Shown piece after piece: positions 1 to 8,502 of a stretch of DNA of 60,224 bases. The stretch spans positions 1-60,224 of the forward strand of contig JAEZJZ010000057.1 of the NCBI GenBank assembly GCA_023436245.1, given 5' to 3'. Position 1 is the first letter of the stretch; each line of letters opens with the position of its first letter. The translations under genes were made by a program, and so were the position numbers. This stretch comes from Bacillota bacterium (GTDB lineage Bacteria > Bacillota > UBA994 > UBA5500). Below the pieces are notes generated by a model. That model was not told the origin of the DNA and made no database searches. It saw nothing but the letters and a program-made list of their open reading frames with translations.

Positions 1-15
1 CATGCATGCGACCCC
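1..15. repeat. Truncated palindromic repeat at left edge
   Basis: The first 15 bases are identical to positions 27786-27800, the right part of a perfect 22-bp palindrome downstream of dcd. The window therefore starts inside a repeated element, which fits an assembly break at a repeat. The rest of the stretch up to 210 contains no recognisable gene. Confidence 0.7.
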
Positions 16-210
16 TACGGATACGAGGATGTACCTCCGGCGACCCGGTCCAGATATGAACCTTGGGCTGGTTGCAGGTACCTTGCTCTCCACACTAGCT
101 AAAACGGGCCAGCCAACCAGAAGTTTCTGGCGAACTTGCTCCCCGCTGCCGGTCACATCGCTGCGGCCGAGGTGTGGCAACCTTCCGGTCGCCTCCGTGC
201 GCCTGCGCCG

Positions 211-1434
211 TTAACCGCTGATCTGCGGCAGGGTGGCCGTGGCCCGCGGCAACACCACTGACTGTCCGCGCGGCGCCACCTCACTCCAACTGTGGAAGGG
301 CCGGAGGCCAAAGCTAGTCACCAGTTCATCCGGCAGGCTGGAGCAAAGGTGAACCTCCGCCCGCTCTAAGATTTCGGAGACGAAGAAACACTTGTGCTTC
401 CCCAGCTCAAACTGCTTCGCCAGTTGCTCCCCCAGTTGCGCTGAGGACAAGCGTTGCTTCGCCCATTGCTCGAACTTCCCGGAGCCAACACCTTGCGCGC
501 ATTCGGCGAACAGGATGATCTGGCCGCCCTGCTTGACCACGCGATCCGCATTCTGCAATGCCTTCACTGTCTGATAGAGGTTGATGTCATAAGGAAATCC
601 GCCAGCACTAGCAATGACCGTGTCCACTGCTTCCGGTACCGATACCAGGGCGCTCGACTGCACAGCCCGCACCCCAGCGGCATGGGCTTGCTCAACGTCG
701 CCACCGAAGACTGCCGCCACCTCACCCGCCTCATTGATCACCGTGTTGATCAGGAAGTGCTGGCCGGCCATAGCCACTCCCTCCATCAGGTCCTCATGCA
801 CCGGATTGCCGGCCAGAATACCTGGTTTGGCATTGGGGTGGAGCATCAGCGCATGGTTGCGACAGATCGTCTCGTAACCGGCAACACCCGGGAACAGCGC
901 CTTGCGGCCGCCGCCAAACCCGGCAAAGGGATGCACGGAGACTGCCCCGGTGAGAATGCGCAGATCGGCCTCCACCGCAATGCGGTTCAGCCAGACCTCA
1001 TTACCCCGACTGGTCGTACCTACCTGGACCAACTGCGCTTGGTCAAAGCAGTCATGGGAGATCAGGCGATATCGCCGTGAGATCTCCGGGGCGACCAGGC
1101 GCGACAACTCATCCCCGTGCAAAACGCCGTGCGCACCGGTACCGACGAGCAAGGTGATGTTCTCATCTTTGACGCCGGCAATCTCCAGTTCGCGCAATAA
1201 GATGGGTAGGTAGACGTTCGCTCCAGTGGGTCGAGTTGCGTCGCTGAGCAGCACGACCACCTTACGCTCGGGGCTGAGCATGCCAGCCAGAGGCCCACAG
1301 CCTACCGGGAAACCGAGTGCATACTGCACCGCATAGGAGGGATCAAAGAGTGCCGACAACTCCCGCCCCTGCAGAACAGGGGTTGCTTGGGGAAGCTCGA
1401 TGTCTATTTGTTTGTGTCCATAAGCCAGTTGCAT
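211..1434 (-). CDS. LarA-family nickel-pincer racemase/epimerase
   Basis: This 407-residue protein belongs to the LarA (DUF2088) family, whose founding member is the lactate racemase that uses a nickel-pincer nucleotide cofactor. The visible family residues are Arg68 in DATRP, His102 in GTGAHG, His168 in SVHPF and Lys178 in GGGRKALFPG. They match in order and spacing the Arg75, His108, His174 and Lys184 of the characterised enzyme, so the protein looks catalytically intact. The ATG start has a GAGGAGGAG ribosome site about 6 bases upstream. No larB, larC or larE cofactor gene is next to it, so the cofactor must be made from elsewhere. The substrate cannot be read from sequence: LarA homologues act on several 2-hydroxy acids. 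A terminator lies between it and the upstream amidohydrolase gene. Confidence 0.88.
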   Translation of the reverse strand: MQLAYGHKQIDIELPQATPVLQGRELSALFDPSYAVQYALGFPVGCGPLAGMLSPERKVVVLLSDATRPTGANVYLPILLRELEIAGVKDENITLLVGTGAHGVLHGDELSRLVAPEISRRYRLISHDCFDQAQLVQVGTTSRGNEVWLNRIAVEADLRILTGAVSVHPFAGFGGGRKALFPGVAGYETICRNHALMLHPNAKPGILAGNPVHEDLMEGVAMAGQHFLINTVINEAGEVAAVFGGDVEQAHAAGVRAVQSSALVSVPEAVDTVIASAGGFPYDINLYQTVKALQNADRVVKQGGQIILFAECAQGVGSGKFEQWAKQRLSSAQLGEQLAKQFELGKHKCFFVSEILERAEVHLCSSLPDELVTSFGLRPFHSWSEVAPRGQSVVLPRATATLPQISG

Positions 1435-1513
1435 GTGTTCTCCTCCTCAGCAACACCGGCATGGTGCTGCAATCTTGATCGGGGAAGGGACTCTGAATCG
1501 GCAGAGCAAAAAC

Positions 1514-1542
1514 AGGGCCGAGTCCCTGCAGGACTCAGCCCT
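1514..1542 (-). terminator. Rho-independent terminator of the amidohydrolase gene
   Basis: The arms AGGGCCGAGTCC and GGACTCAGCCCT form a 12-bp stem with one mismatch. Read on the minus strand, the hairpin is followed by GTTTTTGC. It lies just after the amidohydrolase stop and before the LarA-family gene. Confidence 0.75.
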
Positions 1543-1561
1543 ATTATAAGCGATTTGGCGA

Positions 1562-2761
1562 CTACTCGCAGCAGCAGCAACCCTTTTGCTGCAGCTCGTT
1601 GTGCCACACCTTGCCGTCGATCATGGTCAGCTCGCACTTGGTGAAGTTGCTGAAGGGATGACCGTTGAAGATAGCGATGTCGGCGTCCTTGCCAACTTCC
1701 AGGCTGCCGACGCGATCCGCAGCGCCGATCAACTCAGCCGGATAGATGGTCACTGCCCGGAAAGCTTCCTCTTCAGGCATGCCATGGCGAATAGCAATGC
1801 CGACGTGAATCGGCAGGTACTTGGTGGCGGAAGAAGTGTCGGCCTGTAGGCAGACGCGCACGCCGGCCTTGACCAGTAGGCCTGGGTTCTCCAGCTTCAC
1901 TTCCCACAGCTCATGCTTGGCAGGACCCATCAGCAGCGGGCCGACCACGCAGGTTACATTCTTCTCAGCCAGGATGTCAGCGATCTTGTAGCCCTCGGTC
2001 GCATGCTCCAAGCTGTAATCGAGGTTGAACTCCTCGGCGATGCGGATGGCAGTGATCATGTCGTCAGCGCGATGGCAGTGGATACGTGCCTTCAGCTCGC
2101 GCTTCAGCACCTTGCCCAGCATCTCCAGCTTCAAGTTGCGGTCCGGGAGCTTCGGTGCTTTGTCACCGGCCTCTTCCTTGGCGCGCTCGATCTTGTTCAG
2201 ATAGTTCTGAGCTTCAATCAGAGCCTCGCGCAACACAGAAGCGTTGCCCATGCGCGTGGAAGGAGCCTTCTTCTGTCCTTGGCCGTAAACCCGCTTCGGG
2301 TTCTCGCCAAGAGCCATCTTCATCGCCTCTGTGCCCGGCACGATCATCTCTTCAGCAGTGCGACCGCGCAGCTTGATGGCCATGCCGGTGCCGCCCACCA
2401 GGTTGGCTGAGCCAGGGCCGGTGTAGAGGGTCGTGAAGCCGGCTGCCCGCACCTCGGGAATAGCGGGGTCAAACGGGTTCAAAGCGTCACTGCCGCGCAA
2501 TTGCGGAGTGATCGGTGCTGTCATTTCGTTTCCGTCCATGGTCGCGGGGATTGAAGGTTCCCCAAACAAAGAGATGTGACTATGCGCATCGATCAGGCCC
2601 GGCATCACCGTCTTGCCGGTGGCGTCGATCACTTCGGCGCATTCCGGAATGGCAATGTCCTGCCCGATGGCGGCAATCTTGCCGTTTTCAATCAAAACCA
2701 CGCCGTTCTCAATGGTGCCCTGGGTGATGGTGATAATCTTGCCACCCTTAATAGCTATCAT
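1562..2761 (-). CDS. Amidohydrolase (imidazolonepropionase-like) with Cys-rich C-terminus
   Basis: This is a 399-residue metal-dependent hydrolase of the amidohydrolase superfamily. An N-terminal beta-sandwich half (about residues 1-50) leads into the PGLIDAHSH motif, whose two histidines bind metal. Later come a histidine in RIHCHRADD, one in SLEHATEG and an aspartate in LQADTSS, the usual TIM-barrel metal and catalytic positions. The C-terminal region (KDADIAIFNGHPF) closes the sandwich. The protein ends in four consecutive cysteines and a glutamate, which is not part of the fold and may bind metal. Relatives are annotated as imidazolonepropionase-like or aryldialkylphosphatase-like; the substrate is unknown. 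The start has an AGGAGGAG ribosome site. It is the first gene upstream of the LarA-family gene but is separated from it by a terminator. Confidence 0.85.
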   Translation of the reverse strand: MIAIKGGKIITITQGTIENGVVLIENGKIAAIGQDIAIPECAEVIDATGKTVMPGLIDAHSHISLFGEPSIPATMDGNEMTAPITPQLRGSDALNPFDPAIPEVRAAGFTTLYTGPGSANLVGGTGMAIKLRGRTAEEMIVPGTEAMKMALGENPKRVYGQGQKKAPSTRMGNASVLREALIEAQNYLNKIERAKEEAGDKAPKLPDRNLKLEMLGKVLKRELKARIHCHRADDMITAIRIAEEFNLDYSLEHATEGYKIADILAEKNVTCVVGPLLMGPAKHELWEVKLENPGLLVKAGVRVCLQADTSSATKYLPIHVGIAIRHGMPEEEAFRAVTIYPAELIGAADRVGSLEVGKDADIAIFNGHPFSNFTKCELTMIDGKVWHNELQQKGCCCCE

Positions 2762-2909
2762 CTTCTACTTCTCCTCCTCTTTTCTGGGACTGTTGGCTGT
2801 ACTACTTGCATAACATTCGCCCTTGGCAGACTGCGATCCTGCTATGGATAGACGATCAGACGAGGAATTATTCCTACAGTACTTTTCGTCTACCGTGCAA
2901 ACCCGTGCG

Positions 2910-5597
2910 TCATTGCTCCATCGGACAATGGCCGGCTGCACAGAGCTGCAGAAAGACGCTAACCAGCTCCGGGTCAAACTGCTTGCCGGCACCCGCTGCG
3001 ATCTCCTGCAATGCCGCTTCCCCAGAAATTGCCGCCTGGTAAACACGGTCATGCGTCATCACATCATAGGCATCCAAAATAGCGATCAGCCTGGCCAACC
3101 GCGGAATCTGCTCACCCGCCAGGCCCAGCGGATAACCCTGACCATCCCAACGTTCGTGATGAGCCAGGATGGCGTTAGCAATTGGTAACATTTCCGGCGT
3201 TGCCTGCGCGATCCGGAAGCCGATTTCGGAGTGCTGCCGCATCGTCTCCCACTCTTCCGGCGTCAGCGCTCCCGGTTTCAGCAAGATGCGATCTGGAATG
3301 GCCACCTTGCCCAAGTCATGCAGCAGAGCCAACAGCTGCAGTTCATCCAAGTCGCTCTCGGAGAAGCCGACCGCCCTGCCTAATACCAGACCCAGGCGCT
3401 GCATACGCAACCCGTGCTCTTCTGTCTCATGGCTGCGCTCTGCCAGGGTAGTCCTCAGGGAAGAGATGAAGGCGCTACGGACACCGCGCCCCTGGGATAG
3501 CTTGTTCCGGTACATGCGATCCTCCGCTTGTCTCCAAATCTCCTGCGAGGATTGCTGGATGTCAGTACGAGTTGCGAAGCCCAGGGCCACGCTGGGCGCA
3601 ATTGACTCAATAGGTGCCTGGCGGCAGTTAGCCCAGATGCACTCCATGATCTGCTGCGCCGCCTCGGCTCCTGCGCCCTTGACCAGGACGACGAACTCGT
3701 CGCCTCCCCAGCGGGCAACCAGATGGTCGCCAGCACACTCGCGCATGATCTCGCCAATCTGTCGGAGCAGCTTATCTCCCACCTCATGGCCAAACGCATC
3801 GTTTGCCAGCTTCAGGCCATTGACATCACCCACCACCAGTGTCAGTGGCAAGTCGTGCTCACCGACAGCGGCCAGTTGTTCTTCCAGGTAGCGTCGATTA
3901 TGCAGTCCGGTCAAACGATCATGCCAGCTCAGTTGGTGAATCTCGGCTGCAGCGCGTTGCCGTTCCGAGATGTCATGGATGATGTTCACAACCACATCCT
4001 GCTCCCCTTGCCTGGCTAGCTGGGAGCTCACTTCCACCGGGAATGAACTGCCGTCTGCTCGTCGGTGCCTGGTCTCAAAGACCACGCCCTGATCCAGGGA
4101 AGGTTGTGCCGCTCCGTCGGTCTCGGGCATTGACCCCTGCTCAGACAGTTGCCGGATGTCCATGCCAATCAGAACAACCCGGGGGTATCCATAGGCGTGC
4201 ACGGCAGCGGTGTTGGCGTCCAGAATGCTACCGTCTTGACCGAGCACAATGATGATATCTCTGGTTCTTCCCGCAAGCAGGTCATAGTGATTCAGTTTAG
4301 CTTCATTGGCGCGCAGCTTAGTCACGTCCAGGATCAGCAGCGCCGCCCCAATCACCGTACCGTCCAAATTGGAGACAGGAGAAGCGTCAACCCAGACCCG
4401 CCAACTGTTGCCAGAGCGATCAACCGTGTCGAACTCCCAGACTTCCGCTTTCTGCCCTCTGACGCAGGCCCTGACCAGTTCGGAGAGGCGGCCGGGGAAG
4501 GTTGTGGCCGAAATGACCCGATCGACGGGCAAGCCTTTAGCCTCAGTTTCCGTCCAGCCCGTGATTTCCGCAGCACGCAGGTTGACCGTCGTGATTAGCC
4601 CGGTAGCATCTGCCAGGATGACGCCGGTGTTGAGGTCACGAAACACGCTCTGCATGCGGGTGTTGGCGGCAGCCATGTCCTGCAGTCTGACATCATAGCG
4701 AGTGTGGTAGGTGAGGAACGAACCGCCAGCAAGCAACAGCAGCGCCAACAAAAAGCCGCCAATCAGAAGCGCCTGCTGCAAAACACGTAACGCCGCGAAT
4801 GTCTCCTGTTTGTCAATCAGCAGGACTGCGGTCCACCCCGCCGTGGTCAGCGGTGCATAGTACGCCCGCCACGGGATCCCCGCACGGGTAAACTCGATCT
4901 CACCGGCGCCGCCAGCAAGAATGGTACTCAGGATGGTTGGATCTTTGGGGACTGCGAGGCCGGAAAGTTCCTGCCGCACCAAGGACTCCTGCGGATGATA
5001 TGCCAGCCGGCCATCGCGTTGCACGAGGAGTGCTTTGTTCAGACCCTGATTGAGCCCGGCCACCAGCCGGTTCAAGCGCTCCGCCCGGATGGTGCCCACC
5101 AGGACGGCCTGTAGGGCTCCAGACTTTCCGATTACGGGGACGGCAATTGGAATCACTGGACGGGCCGAGAGCCGGGAGAGGATGGGGTTACCGATCACAG
5201 GCTCATGGCTGGCAACGACCAACCGCCAGTAGTCGCGATCAGCGATCTGCTGCGCATCTCCACTGGTAGCGTGGGCATATCCATTCAAGTCGGAGAGCGC
5301 CAGCACCTCGAAATCCGGGTCGTTCTCCTGCAGTTTCACCATGCTAAGAAGAGCTGACTCTTTGTGCATGGCTGCCAGCGCATCTACCTGTGCCAGTGCC
5401 TGCAACTCGGCAACCTTGGCAGTAAAAAAGTTGTCCATGGTACCCGCGAAGTCACTGAGCATGGCATTCAGGCGAAGCTCTATGTTGTCGAACAAAGGGG
5501 CACTCACCAGGTCATAGACAAAGGCTGCGATGCCGACTGAGGCAAGCAACAGTAGCAAAGCAATCAAGGGTAACGCGCGTCTGCCGTTCCAATTCAA
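2910..5597 (-). CDS. Membrane sensor with Cache, two PAS, GGDEF and HD-GYP domains
   Basis: This is a protein of about 895 residues for cyclic-di-GMP signalling. A first membrane segment (about 10-30) and a second (about 270-295) flank an extracellular region resembling a double Cache sensor. Two PAS domains follow (about 310-430 and 440-550), then a GGDEF domain with an intact RWGGDEF signature near residue 628. The position expected for the inhibitory RxxD site just before it lacks the arginine. The C-terminal HD-GYP domain has LLHDLGK and HHERWDGQGYP, so it looks able to degrade cyclic-di-GMP. The open frame extends to a TTG at 5618, but a TTG at 5597 has a better-placed AGGTGAT ribosome site and still precedes the first membrane segment. 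It may both make and degrade the messenger in response to an external ligand; the ligand is unknown. Confidence 0.9.
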   Translation of the reverse strand: MNWNGRRALPLIALLLLLASVGIAAFVYDLVSAPLFDNIELRLNAMLSDFAGTMDNFFTAKVAELQALAQVDALAAMHKESALLSMVKLQENDPDFEVLALSDLNGYAHATSGDAQQIADRDYWRLVVASHEPVIGNPILSRLSARPVIPIAVPVIGKSGALQAVLVGTIRAERLNRLVAGLNQGLNKALLVQRDGRLAYHPQESLVRQELSGLAVPKDPTILSTILAGGAGEIEFTRAGIPWRAYYAPLTTAGWTAVLLIDKQETFAALRVLQQALLIGGFLLALLLLAGGSFLTYHTRYDVRLQDMAAANTRMQSVFRDLNTGVILADATGLITTVNLRAAEITGWTETEAKGLPVDRVISATTFPGRLSELVRACVRGQKAEVWEFDTVDRSGNSWRVWVDASPVSNLDGTVIGAALLILDVTKLRANEAKLNHYDLLAGRTRDIIIVLGQDGSILDANTAAVHAYGYPRVVLIGMDIRQLSEQGSMPETDGAAQPSLDQGVVFETRHRRADGSSFPVEVSSQLARQGEQDVVVNIIHDISERQRAAAEIHQLSWHDRLTGLHNRRYLEEQLAAVGEHDLPLTLVVGDVNGLKLANDAFGHEVGDKLLRQIGEIMRECAGDHLVARWGGDEFVVLVKGAGAEAAQQIMECIWANCRQAPIESIAPSVALGFATRTDIQQSSQEIWRQAEDRMYRNKLSQGRGVRSAFISSLRTTLAERSHETEEHGLRMQRLGLVLGRAVGFSESDLDELQLLALLHDLGKVAIPDRILLKPGALTPEEWETMRQHSEIGFRIAQATPEMLPIANAILAHHERWDGQGYPLGLAGEQIPRLARLIAILDAYDVMTHDRVYQAAISGEAALQEIAAGAGKQFDPELVSVFLQLCAAGHCPMEQ

Positions 5598-5698
5598 GCA
5601 TCGATCACCTACCGACAAATTTCGACATTGACTAACCTGATCTTAGCATTCGCGGCGGCGGTCCGTCCATCAGAATTATCCGTCAATGCATTTTACAA

Positions 5699-6649
5699 TC
5701 AGGCCTGCTGATAATAGGTAACCAAAGCGGCGGCCCCAACCAGGCCAGCGTCAGGCCCTAGCGTAGGTGGCGTCACCAACAGACTGCTTGCCCCCGGAGC
5801 AAAGGTGAGGTTTCGCATTGCCGTGAGTGCCGGCGCAACCAACTCATCCCATAGGTTGGTGACGCCGCCCCCCAAAATGAGCACTGCCGGGTTATAGATA
5901 GTGAGCACGTTCGCCAGACCAACACCCAAATAGAAGCGGCTCTGCTGAAGTACACCCAAAGCCAGAGCATCCCCGTGGGACGCGGCCCGGGCTATCGTTG
6001 CGGGCGAAATCTCTGGTGCTGCATGGAGCTGCGAGTTGGCGCCAGCCTGAGCCAACCGGGCCTTAGCCACCCGCACCATGGCCGTGCCGGAGGCATACGC
6101 CTCAAAACAGCCGGTGCGACCGCAACTGCAGGGGGCACCATCCTGCGCCTGGAGGCAGATATGGCCGATTTCGGCTGCCCCGCCTGCGGCGCCAACCAAT
6201 AGCGTCCCCTCCGAGACAACACCACCGCCAATTCCGGTACTAATGGTGACATAGACCAGATGCTGATGACCCCTGCCAGCGCCGTAGAGCCACTCGCCGA
6301 GCACAGCAGAGTTGGCATCATTATTCACATGCACAGGCATGCGATAGCGGTCAGCCAACAGGTCTCGCAGCGGCACCTGACCCCATCCGGGGAGGTTGGG
6401 TGGCGAGTTGACAATGCCGCTGAACGGATTGACCGGACCAGGCATGCCAACTCCGATGCCTGCAACCGGATAGCCCGAGTCCCGCGCCTGCGACAGCGCT
6501 GCTTCGATCAATGCGCTCATGGTCGAGAGAACATATTCCTTCCCCCTCCAAGCTTCCGTCGGCACTGAGCGCTTCCAAAGCACTTGCGCCCCGCCGAGCA
6601 AACCCACGCGAAGATTAGTGCCGCCCAAATCCACACCCAGACAGATCAT
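5699..6649 (-). CDS. ROK-family sugar kinase (glucokinase-like)
   Basis: This 316-residue ROK kinase phosphorylates a hexose with ATP in the cytoplasm, most likely glucose or a related sugar. It shows the N-terminal phosphate motif GVDLGGTNLRVG, the catalytic aspartate in NNDANSAVLGEW, and the ROK zinc site, a histidine in EIGHICL followed by CSCGRTGCFE. Its start codon overlaps the stop of the mannose-6-phosphate isomerase gene (ATGA), so the two are one translationally coupled unit. The pairing suggests use of mannose or glucose at the hexose-6-phosphate level. The family also contains N-acetylglucosamine and fructose kinases, so the exact sugar is not settled. Confidence 0.9.
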   Translation of the reverse strand: MICLGVDLGGTNLRVGLLGGAQVLWKRSVPTEAWRGKEYVLSTMSALIEAALSQARDSGYPVAGIGVGMPGPVNPFSGIVNSPPNLPGWGQVPLRDLLADRYRMPVHVNNDANSAVLGEWLYGAGRGHQHLVYVTISTGIGGGVVSEGTLLVGAAGGAAEIGHICLQAQDGAPCSCGRTGCFEAYASGTAMVRVAKARLAQAGANSQLHAAPEISPATIARAASHGDALALGVLQQSRFYLGVGLANVLTIYNPAVLILGGGVTNLWDELVAPALTAMRNLTFAPGASSLLVTPPTLGPDAGLVGAAALVTYYQQA

Positions 6650-7641
6650 CGTTTTCCCTCCGTGAATGCCACCCAGAGCAGAGTAAGGTTTCCCTCTGGT
6701 AAAATGACGCCTCGATCAGAGGGCGGCCCTGCCGGTAGTAGATAGGTGTCGCCGAGGTTCAGATCGTAGGCCTGACCGCCAATGGACAGCTGCCCTTGAC
6801 CGTTGGCAACGATCAAAACTGCAGGACGACCGCCCAGCGTGAACTGCCGCCCGTCATGCAACCGCAGTTCGTCGATGGCATAATGCGGACACTGCACCAA
6901 ATGCCGGACACTTTCGTCGCCGTCTTGGGCGAAGGGAACTGGCGGGTGAGATGTGGAGGCCGCTTCGGGCCCAAAGTGAATGGATTGCAGGGCTTCCACC
7001 ACATGCAGCTGGCGCGATCGCCCGTCCACTCCCACCCGATTCCAATCAAACAGCCGGTAGGTGATGTCCGAAGTCTGCTGCACCTCGATCACCCGCACCC
7101 CCCGGCAGAGGGCGTGCACCGTCCCGGCCGGAACGTGCACAAATGCACCAGCCTGCACATGATGCCGCACCAGATGCTCGGTCAAGCAGCCTGCCCGCAG
7201 AGCAGCAGCCACCTCTGACGGTCCCTTCAGGTCAAGCCCGACCACGATGGAGGCGTCGGCGTCTGCCTGCAGGACATACCATGATTCAGTCTTGCCGCGG
7301 GCACCAGCCAGGCCAGCCGCCACCTGGTCATCGGGATGAACCTGCACGGAAAGATCGGCCGCTGCATCGATCAACTTCACCAGCACTGGAAACTCGGCCG
7401 GCGCCGCTTGTCCGAGATAGTGGTCCGGGTATTGAGAGACGATTTCCGGCAGTGTCTGTCCGGCCAATTGTCCGTTCAAGCAAACACTGGGCGCTGCGGC
7501 CAGACCCGAAAGCGTCCAGGCTTCACCGTAACCCTGTACGGCAGGGCAGCCAGGAAGCACGCGGGCAAGATAGTCGCCGCCCCAGACTCGGTGTTGAAAC
7601 AGCGGCTGGAACTTGAGCGGATAAGGGGAGAAATCGGACAT
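6646..7641 (-). CDS. manA: Class I mannose-6-phosphate isomerase
   Basis: This 331-residue cupin-type isomerase interconverts mannose-6-phosphate and fructose-6-phosphate with zinc. The N-terminus has the typical RVWGG motif. The metal site is visible in VQVHPDDQVA, the glutamate of KTESWYVL and a later histidine in PAGTVHALC. The length matches short class I enzymes of Firmicutes. The ATG has a GGGAGGGTAA ribosome site. It is the first gene of a two-gene unit with the ROK kinase and reads away from the plus-strand small membrane protein at 7826. Confidence 0.92.
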   Translation of the reverse strand: MSDFSPYPLKFQPLFQHRVWGGDYLARVLPGCPAVQGYGEAWTLSGLAAAPSVCLNGQLAGQTLPEIVSQYPDHYLGQAAPAEFPVLVKLIDAAADLSVQVHPDDQVAAGLAGARGKTESWYVLQADADASIVVGLDLKGPSEVAAALRAGCLTEHLVRHHVQAGAFVHVPAGTVHALCRGVRVIEVQQTSDITYRLFDWNRVGVDGRSRQLHVVEALQSIHFGPEAASTSHPPVPFAQDGDESVRHLVQCPHYAIDELRLHDGRQFTLGGRPAVLIVANGQGQLSIGGQAYDLNLGDTYLLPAGPPSDRGVILPEGNLTLLWVAFTEGKR

Positions 7642-7825
7642 GAATTACCCTCCCAATTATCGATTAGTGAACCATTCACTGCCGGAGAGGCATTTACCTG
7701 CCACCTGGAGCATTAGCGTCATGGCGCTTCGCGAAAACCGCAGAACAATTACGGAAAGTGAGTAAGGCGATCACTCTCCGGCATAGAGATAACTGACCGT
7801 CTTCTGTCCAGAGAGGGGGAAGCTT

Positions 7826-8281
7826 GTGCGGCGGCGCCGACGTTCCTTGCGCGAAAACCAGCTGATTCTGCTGACTGCGGCTGTCACCCTGGTGCTGACG
7901 CTGCTATTACAGTCCTTCTACCAATGGTGGATCAACGACTCCTGGCAGACGAGCACCCTTGATTGGGTGCATGTGCCAGGCTACGAGATCAGCAAGTTCA
8001 TCCAGACGATAGAGCGGATCAACAATGGAAGCCCCACTCCCCTGGTCATCCGGGAAGTGGAGCTCTCCGGTCCATCCGAAGTTCGAGGGCGGCAGCCGGT
8101 GCAAAATCTCTATGACCTGCTGGCACTGGAGGAGACCTACGCCGGCCAGGTGATGATCATGCGTTTTCTGGTGAGGGGACCGCTCTCATATTACGAGTTT
8201 GCCGAACTCAATCGCCTGGGCCCAATTCAGGACATCACCCGGCGCTATGTTCTGCGGGAAATCTCAGTGCTAAAGAAGTGA
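7826..8281 (+). CDS. Hypothetical single-pass membrane protein
   Basis: This 151-residue protein is not recognised. It starts at a GTG with GAGGGGG about 6 bases upstream. Residues 1-12 are very basic (RRRRRRS), then one hydrophobic segment at about 13-33 is followed by a soluble domain that probably lies outside the membrane, judged by the positive-inside rule. The tail contains mixed alpha/beta-like sequence without a known motif or cysteines. It converges on the feo operon, with which it shares a bidirectional terminator. Confidence 0.75.
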   Translation: MRRRRRSLRENQLILLTAAVTLVLTLLLQSFYQWWINDSWQTSTLDWVHVPGYEISKFIQTIERINNGSPTPLVIREVELSGPSEVRGRQPVQNLYDLLALEETYAGQVMIMRFLVRGPLSYYEFAELNRLGPIQDITRRYVLREISVLKK

Positions 8282-8295
8282 CACGGACGAATGAT

Positions 8296-8323
8296 AAAGG
8301 CACTCGCCAGCGCGAGTGCCTTT
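8296..8323. terminator. Bidirectional terminator
   Basis: A perfect 12-bp stem, AAAGGCACTCGC and its complement, has a CAGC loop. It lies between the stops of the plus-strand membrane protein and the minus-strand feo operon and can serve both. Confidence 0.85.
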
Positions 8324-8326
8324 ATG

Positions 8327-8491
8327 TTACCCCTCTTTGCTCGGGCACTTGGCCGCACAGGACCGACAGTTGCCGGAGCACTGCAGTTGCTCAATCATCA
8401 GTTGGTTGCAGCGCGGACAGCGCACAGTGCCGGTTGCCACTGCCAGACCGCAAGCCGGGCATTGTTGCTCTTGTTTCTCCGGTTTTGCCAT
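8327..8491 (-). CDS. 54-residue cysteine-rich (double zinc-ribbon-like) protein in feo operon
   Basis: This small gene starts at ATG 8491, with an AGGAGGGTGA ribosome site that overlaps the feoB stop codon, so it is the third gene of the feoA-feoB operon. The product has nine-tenths of its cysteines in ordered pairs: CPAC (residues 11-14), CPRC (25-28), CSGNCRSC (38-45) and a final Cys at 49. The first two pairs form a typical zinc-knuckle spacing. The last four could hold a second metal or an iron-sulfur cluster. It is soluble and short, unlike the FeoC winged helix and unlike the membrane-anchored cysteine-rich proteins often found after feoB. A role in handling imported iron is inference from position. 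It ends just before the operon terminator. Confidence 0.85.
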   Translation of the reverse strand: MAKPEKQEQQCPACGLAVATGTVRCPRCNQLMIEQLQCSGNCRSCAAKCPSKEG

Positions 8492-8502
8492 GGTTCACCC
8501 TC

